From contig NZ_CAKKMS010000001.1 of assembly GCF_918698245.1 (NCBI RefSeq), forward strand, positions 434,001 through 498,000: a stretch of DNA of 64,000 bases, written 5' to 3'. The position numbers and the translations under genes are program-made. The stretch comes from Pedobacter sp. Bi126 (GTDB taxonomy: Bacteria; Bacteroidota; Bacteroidia; Sphingobacteriales; Sphingobacteriaceae). The notes beneath the pieces are model-generated. The model was not told the origin of the DNA. It searched no databases and saw only the letters and a program-made list of their open reading frames with translations. Shown one piece after another: positions 7,992 to 15,806 of the stretch (the stretch's first letter is position 1; every line of letters begins with the position of its first letter).

Positions 7992-8130
7992 CGTCATGCT
8001 GAATTTATTTCAGCATCTATTAATCATTCAAGACCCAGAAATAAATTCAGGGATGACGACAAGGAGATTGCATCTGGATCAGCATCTTCCATGCCATATA
8101 GATCCTGAAACAAGTTCAGGAGGACGATCG
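7992..8130. repeat. CTGAATTTATTTCAG-family inverted repeats
   Basis: CGTCATGCTGAATTTATTTC (from 7992) pairs with GAAATAAATTCAGGGATGACG (ending 8058). A second degenerate unit, GATCCTGAAACAAGTTCAGGAG, follows at about 8101-8122. This is an extragenic palindrome widespread in Bacteroidota and other Gram-negatives. A reading frame that starts in it (MLNLFQHL...) is not a gene. Confidence 0.6.
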
Positions 8131-8147
8131 CAGGAATTTAAACACCC

Positions 8148-9509
8148 TTACCCTGATATTGCGTTAATAATATCGTATTGTGTGATAATTTCGATCTTTC
8201 CAGATTCATCTTCTACTAAAACGGCCGAGTTTTCTTTATTGATCAATGAAGATATTTTATCAATCGAGGTGTTCAAATCAACAAATGGGAAAGTAGCCGT
8301 CATAATTTCTGAAATCGGCGCCGATTTTAAACCTGGATTTTCAAGTAATGCACTTAAAATATCACTCTCTGCAATTTTACCTACAATCATTCCTTGTTGC
8401 GTTACCGGAATTTGAGAGATATTCATCGATTTAATGGTATTGATGGCCTCAAGTACCGATTTTTGTGCATCAAGTGTCACAATCTCTGTGCTTTCTTTTT
8501 TAGCCAGAATGGATTTAGCGGTTAATTTTTCATCCTGTAAAAATCCGCGTTCACGTAACCAATCTTCATTATACATTTTGCCCATGTAGCGGCTACCGTG
8601 ATCGTGAAAAATAACGACAACAACATCTTCTGGCTTAAGTTTATCTTTTAGCTGTATTAATCCGCCAATGGCAGCACCGGCAGAGTTACCCACGAAAATG
8701 CCTTCTTTACGCGCAATATCGCGTGTCATTAAAGCAGCGTCTTTATCTGTAACTTTTTCAAATAGGTCGATTACATCGAAATTTACATTTGCCGGAAGGA
8801 AATCTTCGCCAATACCTTCTGTGATGTAAGGATAAATTTCATCCTTATCAAATATGCCTGTTTCTTTGTATTTCTTGAAAACTGAGCCATAGGTGTCGAT
8901 TCCCCAGACTTTAATATTCGGATTCTTTTCTTTCAGATATTTTCCTGTTCCAGAAATGGTTCCACCGGTACCCACACCAACCACTAAGTGTGTAATTTTT
9001 CCTTCCGTCTGCTCCCATATCTCGGGACCAGTTTGCTCATAATGCGCCTGTGAGTTGGCTAAGTTATCATACTGATTAGGTTTCCATGAATTTGGAACCT
9101 CGCGTTCTAAACGCGAAGAAACAGAATAATAAGAACGGGGATCTTCAGGCTCAACATTTGTAGGACAAACGATTACTTCGGCACCAAAGGCTCGTAAAGC
9201 ATCAACTTTTTCTTTTGATTGCTTATCTGTAGTGGTAAAAATACATTTATAACCTTTAATAATGGCTGCCATAGCCAGGCCCATACCTGTATTTCCGGAT
9301 GTTCCTTCTATAATTGTTCCACCTGGTTTTAATTTACCACTTTTCTCGGCATCTTCAATCATTTTAACCGCCATGCGGTCTTTAATTGAGTTGCCTGGAT
9401 TAGTAGTCTCTATTTTCGCCAGAATTGTTCCCGGAACTCCTTTTGTTATCGTATTTAATTTTACCAATGGCGTGTTGCCAATGGTTTCTAAAATATTATT
9501 GTACCACAT
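8148..9509 (-). CDS. Cystathionine beta-synthase-type PLP enzyme with CBS domain pair
   Basis: This 453-residue fold-type II PLP enzyme has the PLP lysine in NPGNSIKDRMA (Lys43), the substrate loop EGTSGNTG (71-75), and a glycine-rich phosphate loop GVGTGGT. The sequence IETTNPGNSIKDR and the YDNLANSQAHYEQTGPEIW segment favour cystathionine beta-synthase over a plain cysteine synthase. From about residue 330 the protein continues into two CBS domains (ending IEIITQYDIINAI), which usually sense adenosyl ligands. It likely condenses serine or homocysteine-linked substrates in transsulfuration; O-acetylserine sulfhydrylase activity is the alternative. A TAATTTTG box lies 4 nt before the ATG. Confidence 0.9.
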   Translation of the reverse strand: MWYNNILETIGNTPLVKLNTITKGVPGTILAKIETTNPGNSIKDRMAVKMIEDAEKSGKLKPGGTIIEGTSGNTGMGLAMAAIIKGYKCIFTTTDKQSKEKVDALRAFGAEVIVCPTNVEPEDPRSYYSVSSRLEREVPNSWKPNQYDNLANSQAHYEQTGPEIWEQTEGKITHLVVGVGTGGTISGTGKYLKEKNPNIKVWGIDTYGSVFKKYKETGIFDKDEIYPYITEGIGEDFLPANVNFDVIDLFEKVTDKDAALMTRDIARKEGIFVGNSAGAAIGGLIQLKDKLKPEDVVVVIFHDHGSRYMGKMYNEDWLRERGFLQDEKLTAKSILAKKESTEIVTLDAQKSVLEAINTIKSMNISQIPVTQQGMIVGKIAESDILSALLENPGLKSAPISEIMTATFPFVDLNTSIDKISSLINKENSAVLVEDESGKIEIITQYDIINAISG

Positions 9510-9513
9510 GTTA

Positions 9514-9521
9514 CAAAATTA
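9514..9521 (-). promoter_or_regulatory. TAnnTTTG box 4 nt before the CBS-type enzyme ATG
   Basis: Read on the minus strand, TAATTTTG (9521 to 9514) is followed by TAAC and the ATG at 9509. The geometry is identical to that at 3118-3125. It predicts a leaderless or nearly leaderless transcript. Confidence 0.5.
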
Positions 9522-9670
9522 AGCAAAGGCATTAAGTATTTTACAAACTATATTTTATTTGAAACATAATTTCGAAAACAACAAATTAAAAGAATTTAAT
9601 TTCATAATCTATAATTATGATGGGCATTATAGATTGATTATTGGGCAAAACGCAATTCCGAAAGTAGGTT

Positions 9671-9708
9671 CGTCATTTCGACTGTAGTGAAACGGAATGG
9701 AGAAATCT
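9671..9708. repeat. CGTCATTTCGACT-type intergenic repeat
   Basis: CGTCATTTCGACTGTAGTGA followed by AACGGAATGGAGAAATCT is a copy of a dispersed Bacteroidota intergenic repeat. A related fragment lies near 23541-23556 (GGTCGAAATGACG, other orientation). Confidence 0.45.
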
Positions 9709-9723
9709 AAAATCTAGTTCTCA

Positions 9724-10818
9724 CTACACCAACTTGTAAATCTTGCCTGGTAGCGAAACAATAATCCCCTGCATCTCTAATGTAAGGATTACAATTGCCA
9801 GTTTACTTTGCTGAATATTCAATTGAATGCAAAGCTCATCTATACTAAGTTGGCCGCTTTGTAATGCATCTACGACCCGCTGTTCATTAGGGGTAAGGCT
9901 AAGGTGTAGCATGGTTTGCGCTTCGTTTTTCTTTTCTCTCACCTCATCATCCCAACCCAGGTAATAAATCAGATCATGAGCATTATTTATTAATCCGGCC
10001 CTATTGGTTTTAATCAGGAAATTACAGCCTTCCGAAAAAACATCATTTGTTCTACCCGGAAAAGCATATACATCTTTATTGTAAGAATTTGCGATTTCTG
10101 CGGTAATTAGGGCACCTCCCTTTATTGATGCTTCAACTACAATGGTAGCATCTGCAATCCCTGCAATAATCCGGTTCCTTTGTGGAAAATTAGGCCGATC
10201 CGGATTGGTTAGGATCGGGAATTCGGTGAGCAGGCTTCCATTCAAAACCATTTTTTGAGCAATCGTTTTATGAATTTTTGGATACAATCGATCTAAGCCA
10301 TGACCAAGCACACCAACGGTAGGAATATTATTTACCAAGCATTCTTTATGGGCCGTTATATCGATACCATAGGCCAAGCCACTCACTATCAAAACATTGT
10401 ACGGTGCTAAAACTTCGCACAATTCTTTACAGAGGTTTTTTCCATAGCTTGTTGCATTACGGGTTCCAACGATACTGATGATGCGCTGATGGTTAAAATC
10501 AACTGTGCCTTTGGCATAAAGCAATATTGGCGAATCGATGCAATTCTTTAACCTTTTAGGGTATTTTTCATCAGCGAAAAACAATACTTCTATTCCATGT
10601 TTTTCAATAAAATCTAATTCTTGCCTGGCCCTTACCAAAGCATCGGTACTACGAATGGCTTCAATTGTTTTCTCTCCAACACCCGGAATCTGCAAAAGCT
10701 GCTTTTTGTTCGCAGAAAACACATTTTCAGCGCTTCCACAATAGGCAAGAAGATTTTTGGCCGTTACCGGGCCTATAGATTTAATAAAAGTTAAGGCAAT
10801 TTTATGGAGCATGCTCAT
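9724..10818 (-). CDS. dprA: DNA-processing protein DprA
   Basis: DprA binds incoming single-stranded DNA and loads RecA during natural transformation. The 364-residue protein shows the full family layout: an N-terminal helix-hairpin-helix/SAM-like part (SIGPVTAKNLL, IPGVGEKTIEAI), a central Rossmann-like domain with ISIVGTRNATSYG, IVSGLAYGIDITAH, GVLGHGLDRLYP, TEFPILTNPDRPNFPQRNRI and EASIKGGALITAE, and a C-terminal winged-helix domain (LSIDELCIQLNIQQSKLAIVILTLEMQGII). All key motifs look intact. Many non-transformable bacteria keep dprA, so it does not prove competence. No other competence gene is present in the window. Confidence 0.95.
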   Translation of the reverse strand: MSMLHKIALTFIKSIGPVTAKNLLAYCGSAENVFSANKKQLLQIPGVGEKTIEAIRSTDALVRARQELDFIEKHGIEVLFFADEKYPKRLKNCIDSPILLYAKGTVDFNHQRIISIVGTRNATSYGKNLCKELCEVLAPYNVLIVSGLAYGIDITAHKECLVNNIPTVGVLGHGLDRLYPKIHKTIAQKMVLNGSLLTEFPILTNPDRPNFPQRNRIIAGIADATIVVEASIKGGALITAEIANSYNKDVYAFPGRTNDVFSEGCNFLIKTNRAGLINNAHDLIYYLGWDDEVREKKNEAQTMLHLSLTPNEQRVVDALQSGQLSIDELCIQLNIQQSKLAIVILTLEMQGIIVSLPGKIYKLV

Positions 10819-10869
10819 GATCTGATAAGGTTAAATAAATGCGGGATGATTTATTTCCTTAAAGCAAGC

Positions 10870-11136
10870 TTAAAAATCAATATCGATTAAACTTTTTAAC
10901 GGAATATGAATATTATTCTTTAGCTGGATGTATTTTTCTGTAACAGCCCAAACTGTAGTATCAACGCGTTTTGGCCCAATGGTAGTATTAAAAGTAATGA
11001 CGGCTTTTGATTTAAACTCATTCCCCAGCCGTTGTGCTTCATCAAGTTTTGTTTTTAATTCTGTAGTATGATCTTCTTTTGCATTGATGATGTTTAAATA
11101 ACTGATATGTTCCTTTTCTACAATTTCTATTGGCAT
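10870..11136 (-). CDS. Small conserved protein of unknown function
   Basis: The gene encodes 88 residues with no signal peptide or membrane segment. The N-terminal half is predicted helical (ITNAKEDHTTELKTKLDEAQ-like, charged), and the C-terminal half has alternating hydrophobic residues (VDTTVWAVTEKYIQLKNN then IHIPLKSLIDIDF) suggesting a small beta-sheet. I recall similar small Bacteroidota proteins in which a T-T-x-W-A-x-T-E-K-Y segment is kept, but I know no function. It lies between dprA and the S41 protease gene on the same strand, with a terminator on its upstream side, so it has its own promoter or is co-transcribed with dprA (gap 51 nt). Confidence 0.7.
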   Translation of the reverse strand: MPIEIVEKEHISYLNIINAKEDHTTELKTKLDEAQRLGNEFKSKAVITFNTTIGPKRVDTTVWAVTEKYIQLKNNIHIPLKSLIDIDF

Positions 11137-11227
11137 GGTATCTCTTTAACGATTAATGTTAAACAAGCTTATCAATTTTTTATAAAAAAAACAACAATAT
11201 TTTCTCAAATAAAGCAATAATCACATA

Positions 11228-11264
11228 AAAAAGGCCAGATTTGAAATACAAAACTGGCCTTTTT
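11228..11264 (-). terminator. Terminator after the S41 protease operon
   Basis: An 11-bp perfect stem (AAAAAGGCCAG 11228-11238 with CTGGCCTTTTT 11254-11264) has A/T runs at both ends. It lies 18 nt beyond the stop of the protease gene on the minus strand. Confidence 0.8.
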
Positions 11265-11282
11265 AGTAAATTTTAAAGCTAA

Positions 11283-12770
11283 TTACTTAAATTTCAGCTT
11301 TCTAGTTTCAACCATACCTTTAAATTCATGATCAAGCTTTTCATTTGCGGCAGCTATCTGAACCTTTGTTGCTCCTGAAGTGCTGCTTAATGTATTATCT
11401 TTAGCCAAAGCCATGAAGGTGTTGTTCCCAGAATAATATAAAGCCTGGGCCAACATCTTTTCAGCTGGATTTCCAAAATCCTTAGTTAAATCATCTGTTA
11501 CATCCTTATCAACGGTCATCCCTGAAAAATAATCACCTTGATCTAATTGGTTTTTGGTTTGGAATTGGGGGATGTATAAGTCGTTTTTATCAATTCTTAA
11601 AGAGAAAAAGCCTACAGGTTTCCCATATGTAGTTTTACCAATTAATTTAACATCCATAACAGGCTTTAAATTATTGATTAAAAGTTCGCTAGCAGACGCC
11701 GTACCACCTGTTACAATGAAATAAACTCTTGTAACGGCAAGAGCGCCTCTTTTTTTAAAAACTTCTTGGTTCCCTGCTGCAATTGTAGGTTTAAAGCTAT
11801 AATCAAAAGCACTTATAAGTTCTGTTTTTCCGTTAGGCAAGGTATAGTAGAATTTTTGATTTTCAAGAATTCTCGCCTGTGCATCTTGCATCGTTTTATT
11901 AAAATAAGTAGTGTACATTATTTTCCCATTTTGAGATACAGGTGCAATAAGGTTGGTAAATGCTTCGGAAGTAGCCACCGAACCGCCACCGTTATACCTT
12001 AAATCTACAACAAGCTCGGTTACCCCGTCAGTTGAAAATTTGGAAAAAGCAGCGTCCAATGCATCTACTGCATTGGTAGTAAAGCTATTAAATACAATAT
12101 ACCCAACTTTTTTGGCACCAACTGTATAAGTATTGCTAAATAAAATAGGTTTTATATCATATTTACCACGGTTAATCACAATATCTTGTGTAGTATTATC
12201 GGGTTTTAAAACCGTTAGCGAAATGGATGGATTGTTGCCAAATATTGAGGCATTTAAATTAGCTATATCAGTACTGCTTGACCTGGAAGTTCCGCCACCA
12301 TTAACCTTAGTAATCTGGTATCCCCGTTTTAATCCCTGCACATCAGCAGGAGAACCCGGATAAACATACTTTACCCTTAATAAATCGGTAACATCAAAAT
12401 TTGCAGAAAAGCCATAATCTTCACCCGCCCCACCAAGTTGGGTGGCTACACTACCGTCATCAATAAAAGAATATTTATCTTTCCCCCCTGTGCTTGGCAA
12501 AGCTTTTATTGCCGCCAAAACTGCCTCATTTGAACCATACTGTCTTGGATTAAAAGATGAGTAACTTGGCATCCCCACATTCCACAAATAAGTTTGCTGT
12601 GCATACAGATAAATAGAATCTTTGGTTAATTCTGCCCGGGTCCCTGGAGTGCCTTGCGGTGCACCTTCCCCATCAGGATTATTATTCGATTTTTTACATG
12701 ATACTGTAAATCCAACCACAATAAGCAAAGCACACAAAAATGTATTTTGCGAAATAAATTTTCTAAGCAT
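11283..12770 (-). CDS. S41-family C-terminal processing peptidase, lipoprotein
   Basis: The 495-residue protein begins with a lipoprotein signal (FLCALLIVVGFTVSC, lipobox Cys near residue 25). Next come a Gly/Pro-rich linker, a PDZ-like domain (YPGSPADVQGLKRGYQITKV, about residues 135-155) and an S41 catalytic domain. The catalytic Ser lies in GGTASASELLINNL and the Lys in IGKTTYGKPVGFF, so the Ser/Lys dyad is intact. VDLRYNGGG is the usual substrate-strand motif. It should act in the periplasm or at the cell surface on protein C-termini; the substrate is unknown. It starts 2 nt after the HAD-like gene ends, in a tight operon with it and the ATP-grasp-like gene. Confidence 0.88.
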   Translation of the reverse strand: MLRKFISQNTFLCALLIVVGFTVSCKKSNNNPDGEGAPQGTPGTRAELTKDSIYLYAQQTYLWNVGMPSYSSFNPRQYGSNEAVLAAIKALPSTGGKDKYSFIDDGSVATQLGGAGEDYGFSANFDVTDLLRVKYVYPGSPADVQGLKRGYQITKVNGGGTSRSSSTDIANLNASIFGNNPSISLTVLKPDNTTQDIVINRGKYDIKPILFSNTYTVGAKKVGYIVFNSFTTNAVDALDAAFSKFSTDGVTELVVDLRYNGGGSVATSEAFTNLIAPVSQNGKIMYTTYFNKTMQDAQARILENQKFYYTLPNGKTELISAFDYSFKPTIAAGNQEVFKKRGALAVTRVYFIVTGGTASASELLINNLKPVMDVKLIGKTTYGKPVGFFSLRIDKNDLYIPQFQTKNQLDQGDYFSGMTVDKDVTDDLTKDFGNPAEKMLAQALYYSGNNTFMALAKDNTLSSTSGATKVQIAAANEKLDHEFKGMVETRKLKFK

Positions 12771-12772
12771 AT

Positions 12773-13381
12773 TTACTTGTAAATTTCTAGTGACACAATA
12801 TACGGCAAATTAATTAATTTAGATTGTTGCTCATCAAATTTATTTGCACCAACAACTAACGCCTGGTTAGGCGATAAATTGTTGCTGTTTAGTATGTTCT
12901 GAAAAATTTCCACTTTAGTTAAACCTAGCTCCTCAACAAAATATACTGTAAGATATTGCTCTAGTCCATTCCACTCTGTTTGCTTAATTTTATTAAGTTG
13001 TTGCTCAGGGTTGCCGGCAGTTACAATAAATATTTGTTTGCGGTCTACCACAAGTTCCTGCATAAACTCCAGCACATTTTTATAAAGCAAAAGTTTTAAA
13101 GGTAAACGGGCATTCTGATGTAGAAGATCAAAATTATGCTTGTACTTCATATCAATGGCAAACTGATCTGCTGTTTTCTCAAAAAGTTTTTGAGTACCAT
13201 TATTTTCGTATGTTGCACGCATAAATTCAATAATAGGCTGCGCACTTTTTTGCTCGGTATATTCTATAAACTGCGCAAACAGATAATAAACCTGTAGCAA
13301 ATAATCCTTCTCTGGAAATAGCACATCGTCCAATTCAAAAATTACGATCTGCTTGTCCTTAACGTATTGATATGCATCCAT
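12773..13381 (-). CDS. HAD-like protein, probably catalytically altered
   Basis: The 202-residue protein has a haloacid-dehalogenase fold pattern: motif I at IVIFELDDVLFPEKDY, motif II at IFIVTAGNP (Thr), motif III Lys in GLTKVEIF and a motif IV-like segment VVGANKFDEQ. The normal motif I is DxD; here the nucleophilic Asp is Glu (E-L-D), and motif IV lacks the usual GD/DD pair. The cap is a helical insertion of about 70 residues after motif I, as in subfamily I. With Glu in place of the nucleophile, normal phosphatase activity is doubtful, and it may bind rather than cleave a ligand. It lies 1 nt after the ATP-grasp-like gene and 2 nt before the protease gene. Confidence 0.75.
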   Translation of the reverse strand: MDAYQYVKDKQIVIFELDDVLFPEKDYLLQVYYLFAQFIEYTEQKSAQPIIEFMRATYENNGTQKLFEKTADQFAIDMKYKHNFDLLHQNARLPLKLLLYKNVLEFMQELVVDRKQIFIVTAGNPEQQLNKIKQTEWNGLEQYLTVYFVEELGLTKVEIFQNILNSNNLSPNQALVVGANKFDEQQSKLINLPYIVSLEIYK

Positions 13382-13382
13382 G

Positions 13383-13862
13383 TTAAATTGTAAAAAGTTT
13401 TAAATCATTGGCATCATTATAACCAAATACTCCATTTAATTTGGGAGATACATTTGCAGGTAGAGAAGCCTCCCCGGTTGAAAAAATCTGATCGCCGTGA
13501 ATAAACACTGCAAAATTTTGATAAGGGAGCTTTTGTTCTGCCAGATAGTCGGCAATTATAGCTGCATCAGGCAATAGTACCTGGATTCCATACTCGCCAA
13601 AAAGTACAGCAGATTTAGCCAATGGCTCAAGCTCATAATGGTGCAAAGGGATAATACAATCTATGGCCTCAGTGATACAAAAATTTAATAGAATATGAGC
13701 GATACTGTCTTTATTTAATACACCTAACGATGAAAAGGCATAATTTTCAGTTACAATCCCCGGTACATCACCATAATCGGCAAGTAAAACAAAATGACTG
13801 GGAAACGCTTTCATCAGCTTCAAAGCCTTAGCATTGTTCCCTCCTGTTATCAGTATTTTCAA
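13383..13862 (-). CDS. Short pre-ATP-grasp-like protein (domain only)
   Basis: The 159-residue protein starts MKILITGGNNAKALKLMKAF, a Rossmann-like glycine-rich start seen in the pre-ATP-grasp domain of carbamoyl-phosphate-synthase-like ligases. It continues with CIIPLHHYELEPLAKSAVLF (compare the usual V-I-P-x-x-D-x-E-L) and IIADYLAEQKLPYQNFAVFI. In full-length ligases the ATP-grasp fold would follow; here the protein stops after about 159 residues and the HAD-like gene begins 1 nt later, so no ATP-binding domain exists. ATP-grasp plus HAD gene pairs are common; this pair looks like a reduced version. The assignment rests on pattern only. Confidence 0.6.
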   Translation of the reverse strand: MKILITGGNNAKALKLMKAFPSHFVLLADYGDVPGIVTENYAFSSLGVLNKDSIAHILLNFCITEAIDCIIPLHHYELEPLAKSAVLFGEYGIQVLLPDAAIIADYLAEQKLPYQNFAVFIHGDQIFSTGEASLPANVSPKLNGVFGYNDANDLKLFTI

Positions 13863-13935
13863 AGTATAATGATTGAATGAATAAGTTAGTTAATAATTGA
13901 ATGAAAGAATGATAGAATTAGCGAATGATATGATC
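13863..13935. repeat. TTGAATGA-word spacer
   Basis: The spacer between lolD and the ATP-grasp-like gene is built from related short words (GATTGAATGAATAAG, AATTGAATGAAAGAATGATA, AGCGAATGATATG). No terminator-like hairpin is seen, so read-through from lolD is possible. Confidence 0.4.
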
Positions 13936-14586
13936 TTATACGATTAAACCGTCCTTCATACTCACTACACGGTCGCTGGTTTTTGCAAGGTGTTCATTGT
14001 GCGTAACAATTACAAAAGTTTGATGGAAATTATCGCGCAAACTTACAAACAACTGGTGTAATCCGGCTGCATTTTCGGAGTCTAAATTCCCTGATGGTTC
14101 ATCAGCCAATATAATTGAAGGATTATTGATCAGCGCTCTTGCAATGGCTACACGCTGCTGCTCACCGCCAGACAGCTGATTGGGCTTATGCTGGGCCCTG
14201 TCTTTTAGTCCAAACAGATCTAACAGTTCAAATGCCCTGCTTTCGGCCTGTTTTTTATTGGTTTTGGCAATAAATGCCGGAATGCAAATATTTTCAATGG
14301 CACTAAATTCTGGCAACAAATGATGAAACTGAAATACAAAACCGATATTCTGATTGCGGAAAGTACTCAGCAGATCGCCGTTCAATCTATTAACAACAGT
14401 ACCCTTTAGTTCTACAGACCCGGCATCAGGTTTATCCAATGTTCCTAAAATATGCAATAAAGTACTTTTACCTGCACCAGATGGCCCAATAATACTTACA
14501 ATCTCCCCTTTTTGCACTTCAAAATTTACGCCTTTTAAAATTTGTAGATTTCCGTACGATTTTCTTATTCCCGTGGCTTTTAGCAT
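13936..14586 (-). CDS. lolD: Lipoprotein-releasing ABC transporter ATPase LolD
   Basis: The 216-residue ABC ATPase has Walker [10 protein letters not shown], the Q-loop region [18 protein letters not shown], signature [15 protein letters not shown], Walker [12 protein letters not shown] and the switch His in VTHNEH. The [10 protein letters not shown] segment is typical of LolD, which with a LolC/E-type permease extracts lipoproteins from the inner membrane for transport to the outer membrane. No permease gene is adjacent, which is usual for Bacteroidota. A TAAATTTG promoter box lies 4 nt before the ATG. The genes downstream on the same strand include a lipoprotein protease, but a shared role is only a guess. 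Confidence 0.85.
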   Translation of the reverse strand: MLKATGIRKSYGNLQILKGVNFEVQKGEIVSIIGPSGAGKSTLLHILGTLDKPDAGSVELKGTVVNRLNGDLLSTFRNQNIGFVFQFHHLLPEFSAIENICIPAFIAKTNKKQAESRAFELLDLFGLKDRAQHKPNQLSGGEQQRVAIARALINNPSIILADEPSGNLDSENAAGLHQLFVSLRDNFHQTFVIVTHNEHLAKTSDRVVSMKDGLIV

Positions 14587-14590
14587 GCTT

Positions 14591-14598
14591 CAAATTTA
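14591..14598 (-). promoter_or_regulatory. TAnnTTTG box 4 nt before the lolD ATG
   Basis: On the minus strand TAAATTTG (14598 to 14591) is followed by AAGC and the ATG at 14586, the same geometry as at 3118, 9514 and 31589. Confidence 0.5.
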
Positions 14599-14603
14599 AT
14601 AAA

Positions 14604-14690
14604 AAAGGTTAAAGCGTAAAGACTAAAGCAAAAAGACTAAAGACCAAAGCATAAGACTAAAGCACAAAGACTAAAGCACAAAGACTAAAT
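14604..14690. repeat. AAAGCACAAAGACT imperfect tandem repeat
   Basis: About six imperfect units of roughly 12-14 nt (consensus AAAGCAnAAAGACT) run between lolD and the next gene. The last two units are identical. Related words occur at 7893-7930, 21477-21512 and 60701-60755. Confidence 0.6.
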
Positions 14691-14763
14691 GCCTAACACC
14701 GGAACTTTAAAATCTGTGTAATCCCTAAATCCGTGTAATCATCCCGAAGGAAAAAAAATAATT

Positions 14764-14803
14764 TTGGAAATATCAATTTCTTATTTAACTTTGAAAAACA
14801 AAG
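14764..14803 (+). promoter_or_regulatory. Promoter with overlapping operator-like palindrome
   Basis: TTG at 14764-14766 and TAACTTTG at 14786-14793 are spaced by 19 nt, a good Bacteroidota promoter. The -7 box overlaps the inverted repeat CTTTG-AAAAA-CAAAG (14789-14803). The 26 nt from 14788 match those from 15770 at 24 positions. A regulator bound here would block the promoter; the winged-helix protein at 15452-15748 is the obvious candidate. Confidence 0.6.
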
Positions 14804-14813
14804 CACTTTTAAA

Positions 14814-15449
14814 ATGAGCACTCAGGAAGAACAATTAAATACCTTAAAAGATATAAGACAAATGATGGACAGGTCGTCGAGATTTATTTCTTTAAGCGGT
14901 TTATCTGGTGTTTTTGCAGGCGTTATCGCTTTAATTGGGGCTTATTTTGCAAACGATGAAATTAACAAATTCATCGGCAAACGCGGTTACGGTTATGGCG
15001 TTGATGGAGAAATGGACCTGGAGTTTAACTTAATAAAACTTGGTATTTTTGTTTTGGTGATTGCGCTGGCTGGAGGAGTTTTATTTACCTATAGAAAAAG
15101 TCAGAAAAACAATCTTCCAATCTGGGATAAAACCTCTAAATCACTTTTAATTAATTTATTTGTCCCATTGGTTGCCGGAGGTTTGTTTATTATTGCTTTA
15201 TTGATTAACCATCCGAATACTTATGCTATTGTTGCACCAAGCTGTTTAATTTTTTATGGTTTGGCGCTTATTAATGCCAGTAAATATACTTACAGCGACA
15301 TTCGCTACCTGGGGCTTTGCGAGGTAATACTTGGTCTGATCTGCATGTTTTACGTAGGTTATGGCTTAATTTTTTGGGCTTTTGGCTTTGGTGTATTGCA
15401 CATTGTTTATGGTCTTTTAATGTATTTTAAATATGAGAGAGGTCAGTAA
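14814..15449 (+). CDS. Membrane protein of unknown function, partner of winged-helix regulator
   Basis: The 211-residue protein starts with a soluble helix (STQEEQLNTLKDIRQMMDRSSR) and then has about six hydrophobic segments (near residues 25-45, 76-96, 118-136, 143-160, 172-190 and 192-205), so it is an integral inner-membrane protein. I recall similar Bacteroidota proteins encoded directly before small HTH_34 regulators, but no function is known to me. It lies 2 nt before the regulator gene and they should be co-transcribed. Its promoter carries the shared palindrome at 14789-14803, pointing to autoregulation of the pair. Confidence 0.75.
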   Translation: MSTQEEQLNTLKDIRQMMDRSSRFISLSGLSGVFAGVIALIGAYFANDEINKFIGKRGYGYGVDGEMDLEFNLIKLGIFVLVIALAGGVLFTYRKSQKNNLPIWDKTSKSLLINLFVPLVAGGLFIIALLINHPNTYAIVAPSCLIFYGLALINASKYTYSDIRYLGLCEVILGLICMFYVGYGLIFWAFGFGVLHIVYGLLMYFKYERGQ

Positions 15450-15451
15450 GG

Positions 15452-15748
15452 ATGAAAAACCCGATAGCAGATTTAAATAAAATATTCGATAGCCGGATCA
15501 GGTTGGGCGTAATGTCTATTCTGGTGGTAAACGATGAAATTGGCTTTAACGACCTGAAACAAATGCTCGAATTAACAGATGGAAACCTGGCCTCACACCT
15601 GAATACTTTAGAGCAGGCAGAATTTATCAAGGTACACAAGGGTTTTATCGGCAGAAAAACCAGTACCACCTACGCTATTACGGCTTTGGGCAAACAGGCT
15701 TTTAAAGCACATTTAGATGCACTTGAAAAAATGATCAAAAAACTATAA
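15452..15748 (+). CDS. Winged-helix (HTH_34) transcriptional regulator
   Basis: The 98-residue protein consists of a single winged-helix domain: IFDSRIRLGVMSILVVNDEI (helix 1), FNDLKQMLELTDGNLASHLN (recognition-helix region), TLEQAEFIKVHKGFIGRKTS (wing) and TYAITALGKQAFKAHLDALE (dimer helix). This is the MarR/PadR-like HTH_34 type common in Bacteroidota. It has no ligand domain. It likely represses its own operon and the following membrane-protein operon through the palindrome CTTTGAAnnnCAAAG found upstream of both; this is my inference. The gene is 2 nt downstream of the membrane protein gene. Confidence 0.88.
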   Translation: MKNPIADLNKIFDSRIRLGVMSILVVNDEIGFNDLKQMLELTDGNLASHLNTLEQAEFIKVHKGFIGRKTSTTYAITALGKQAFKAHLDALEKMIKKL

Positions 15749-15769
15749 GTCATTTTTTTTTAACTATTC

Positions 15770-15795
15770 ACTTTGAAATTCAAAGCACTTTTAAA
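15770..15795 (+). promoter_or_regulatory. Operator-like palindrome upstream of the second membrane operon
   Basis: CTTTGAA-A-TTCAAAG (15771-15785) is a perfect palindrome with a 1-nt centre. With the flank CACTTTTAAA it is identical to the sequence before 14814 at 24 of 26 positions. A degenerate -7 box (TCACTTTG) overlaps it. It lies 21 nt before the ATG at 15807. Confidence 0.6.
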
Positions 15796-15806
15796 TCGCA
15801 AAAAAA

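Noticed and set aside
7996..8415. Open frame of 139 codons on the plus strand starting MLNLFQHL
   Set aside because: It starts within the palindromic repeat and runs antisense through the cystathionine beta-synthase-type gene.
8148..9723. SAM- or cobalamin-type riboswitch upstream of the cystathionine beta-synthase-type gene
   Set aside because: The promoter box lies only 4 nt before the ATG, leaving no leader for a riboswitch, and no conserved riboswitch core was seen in 9510-9723.
14604..14690. Regularly repeated AAAGCACAAAGACT units that could look like a CRISPR array
   Set aside because: Units are only 12-14 nt, follow each other without unique spacers, and no cas genes are near.
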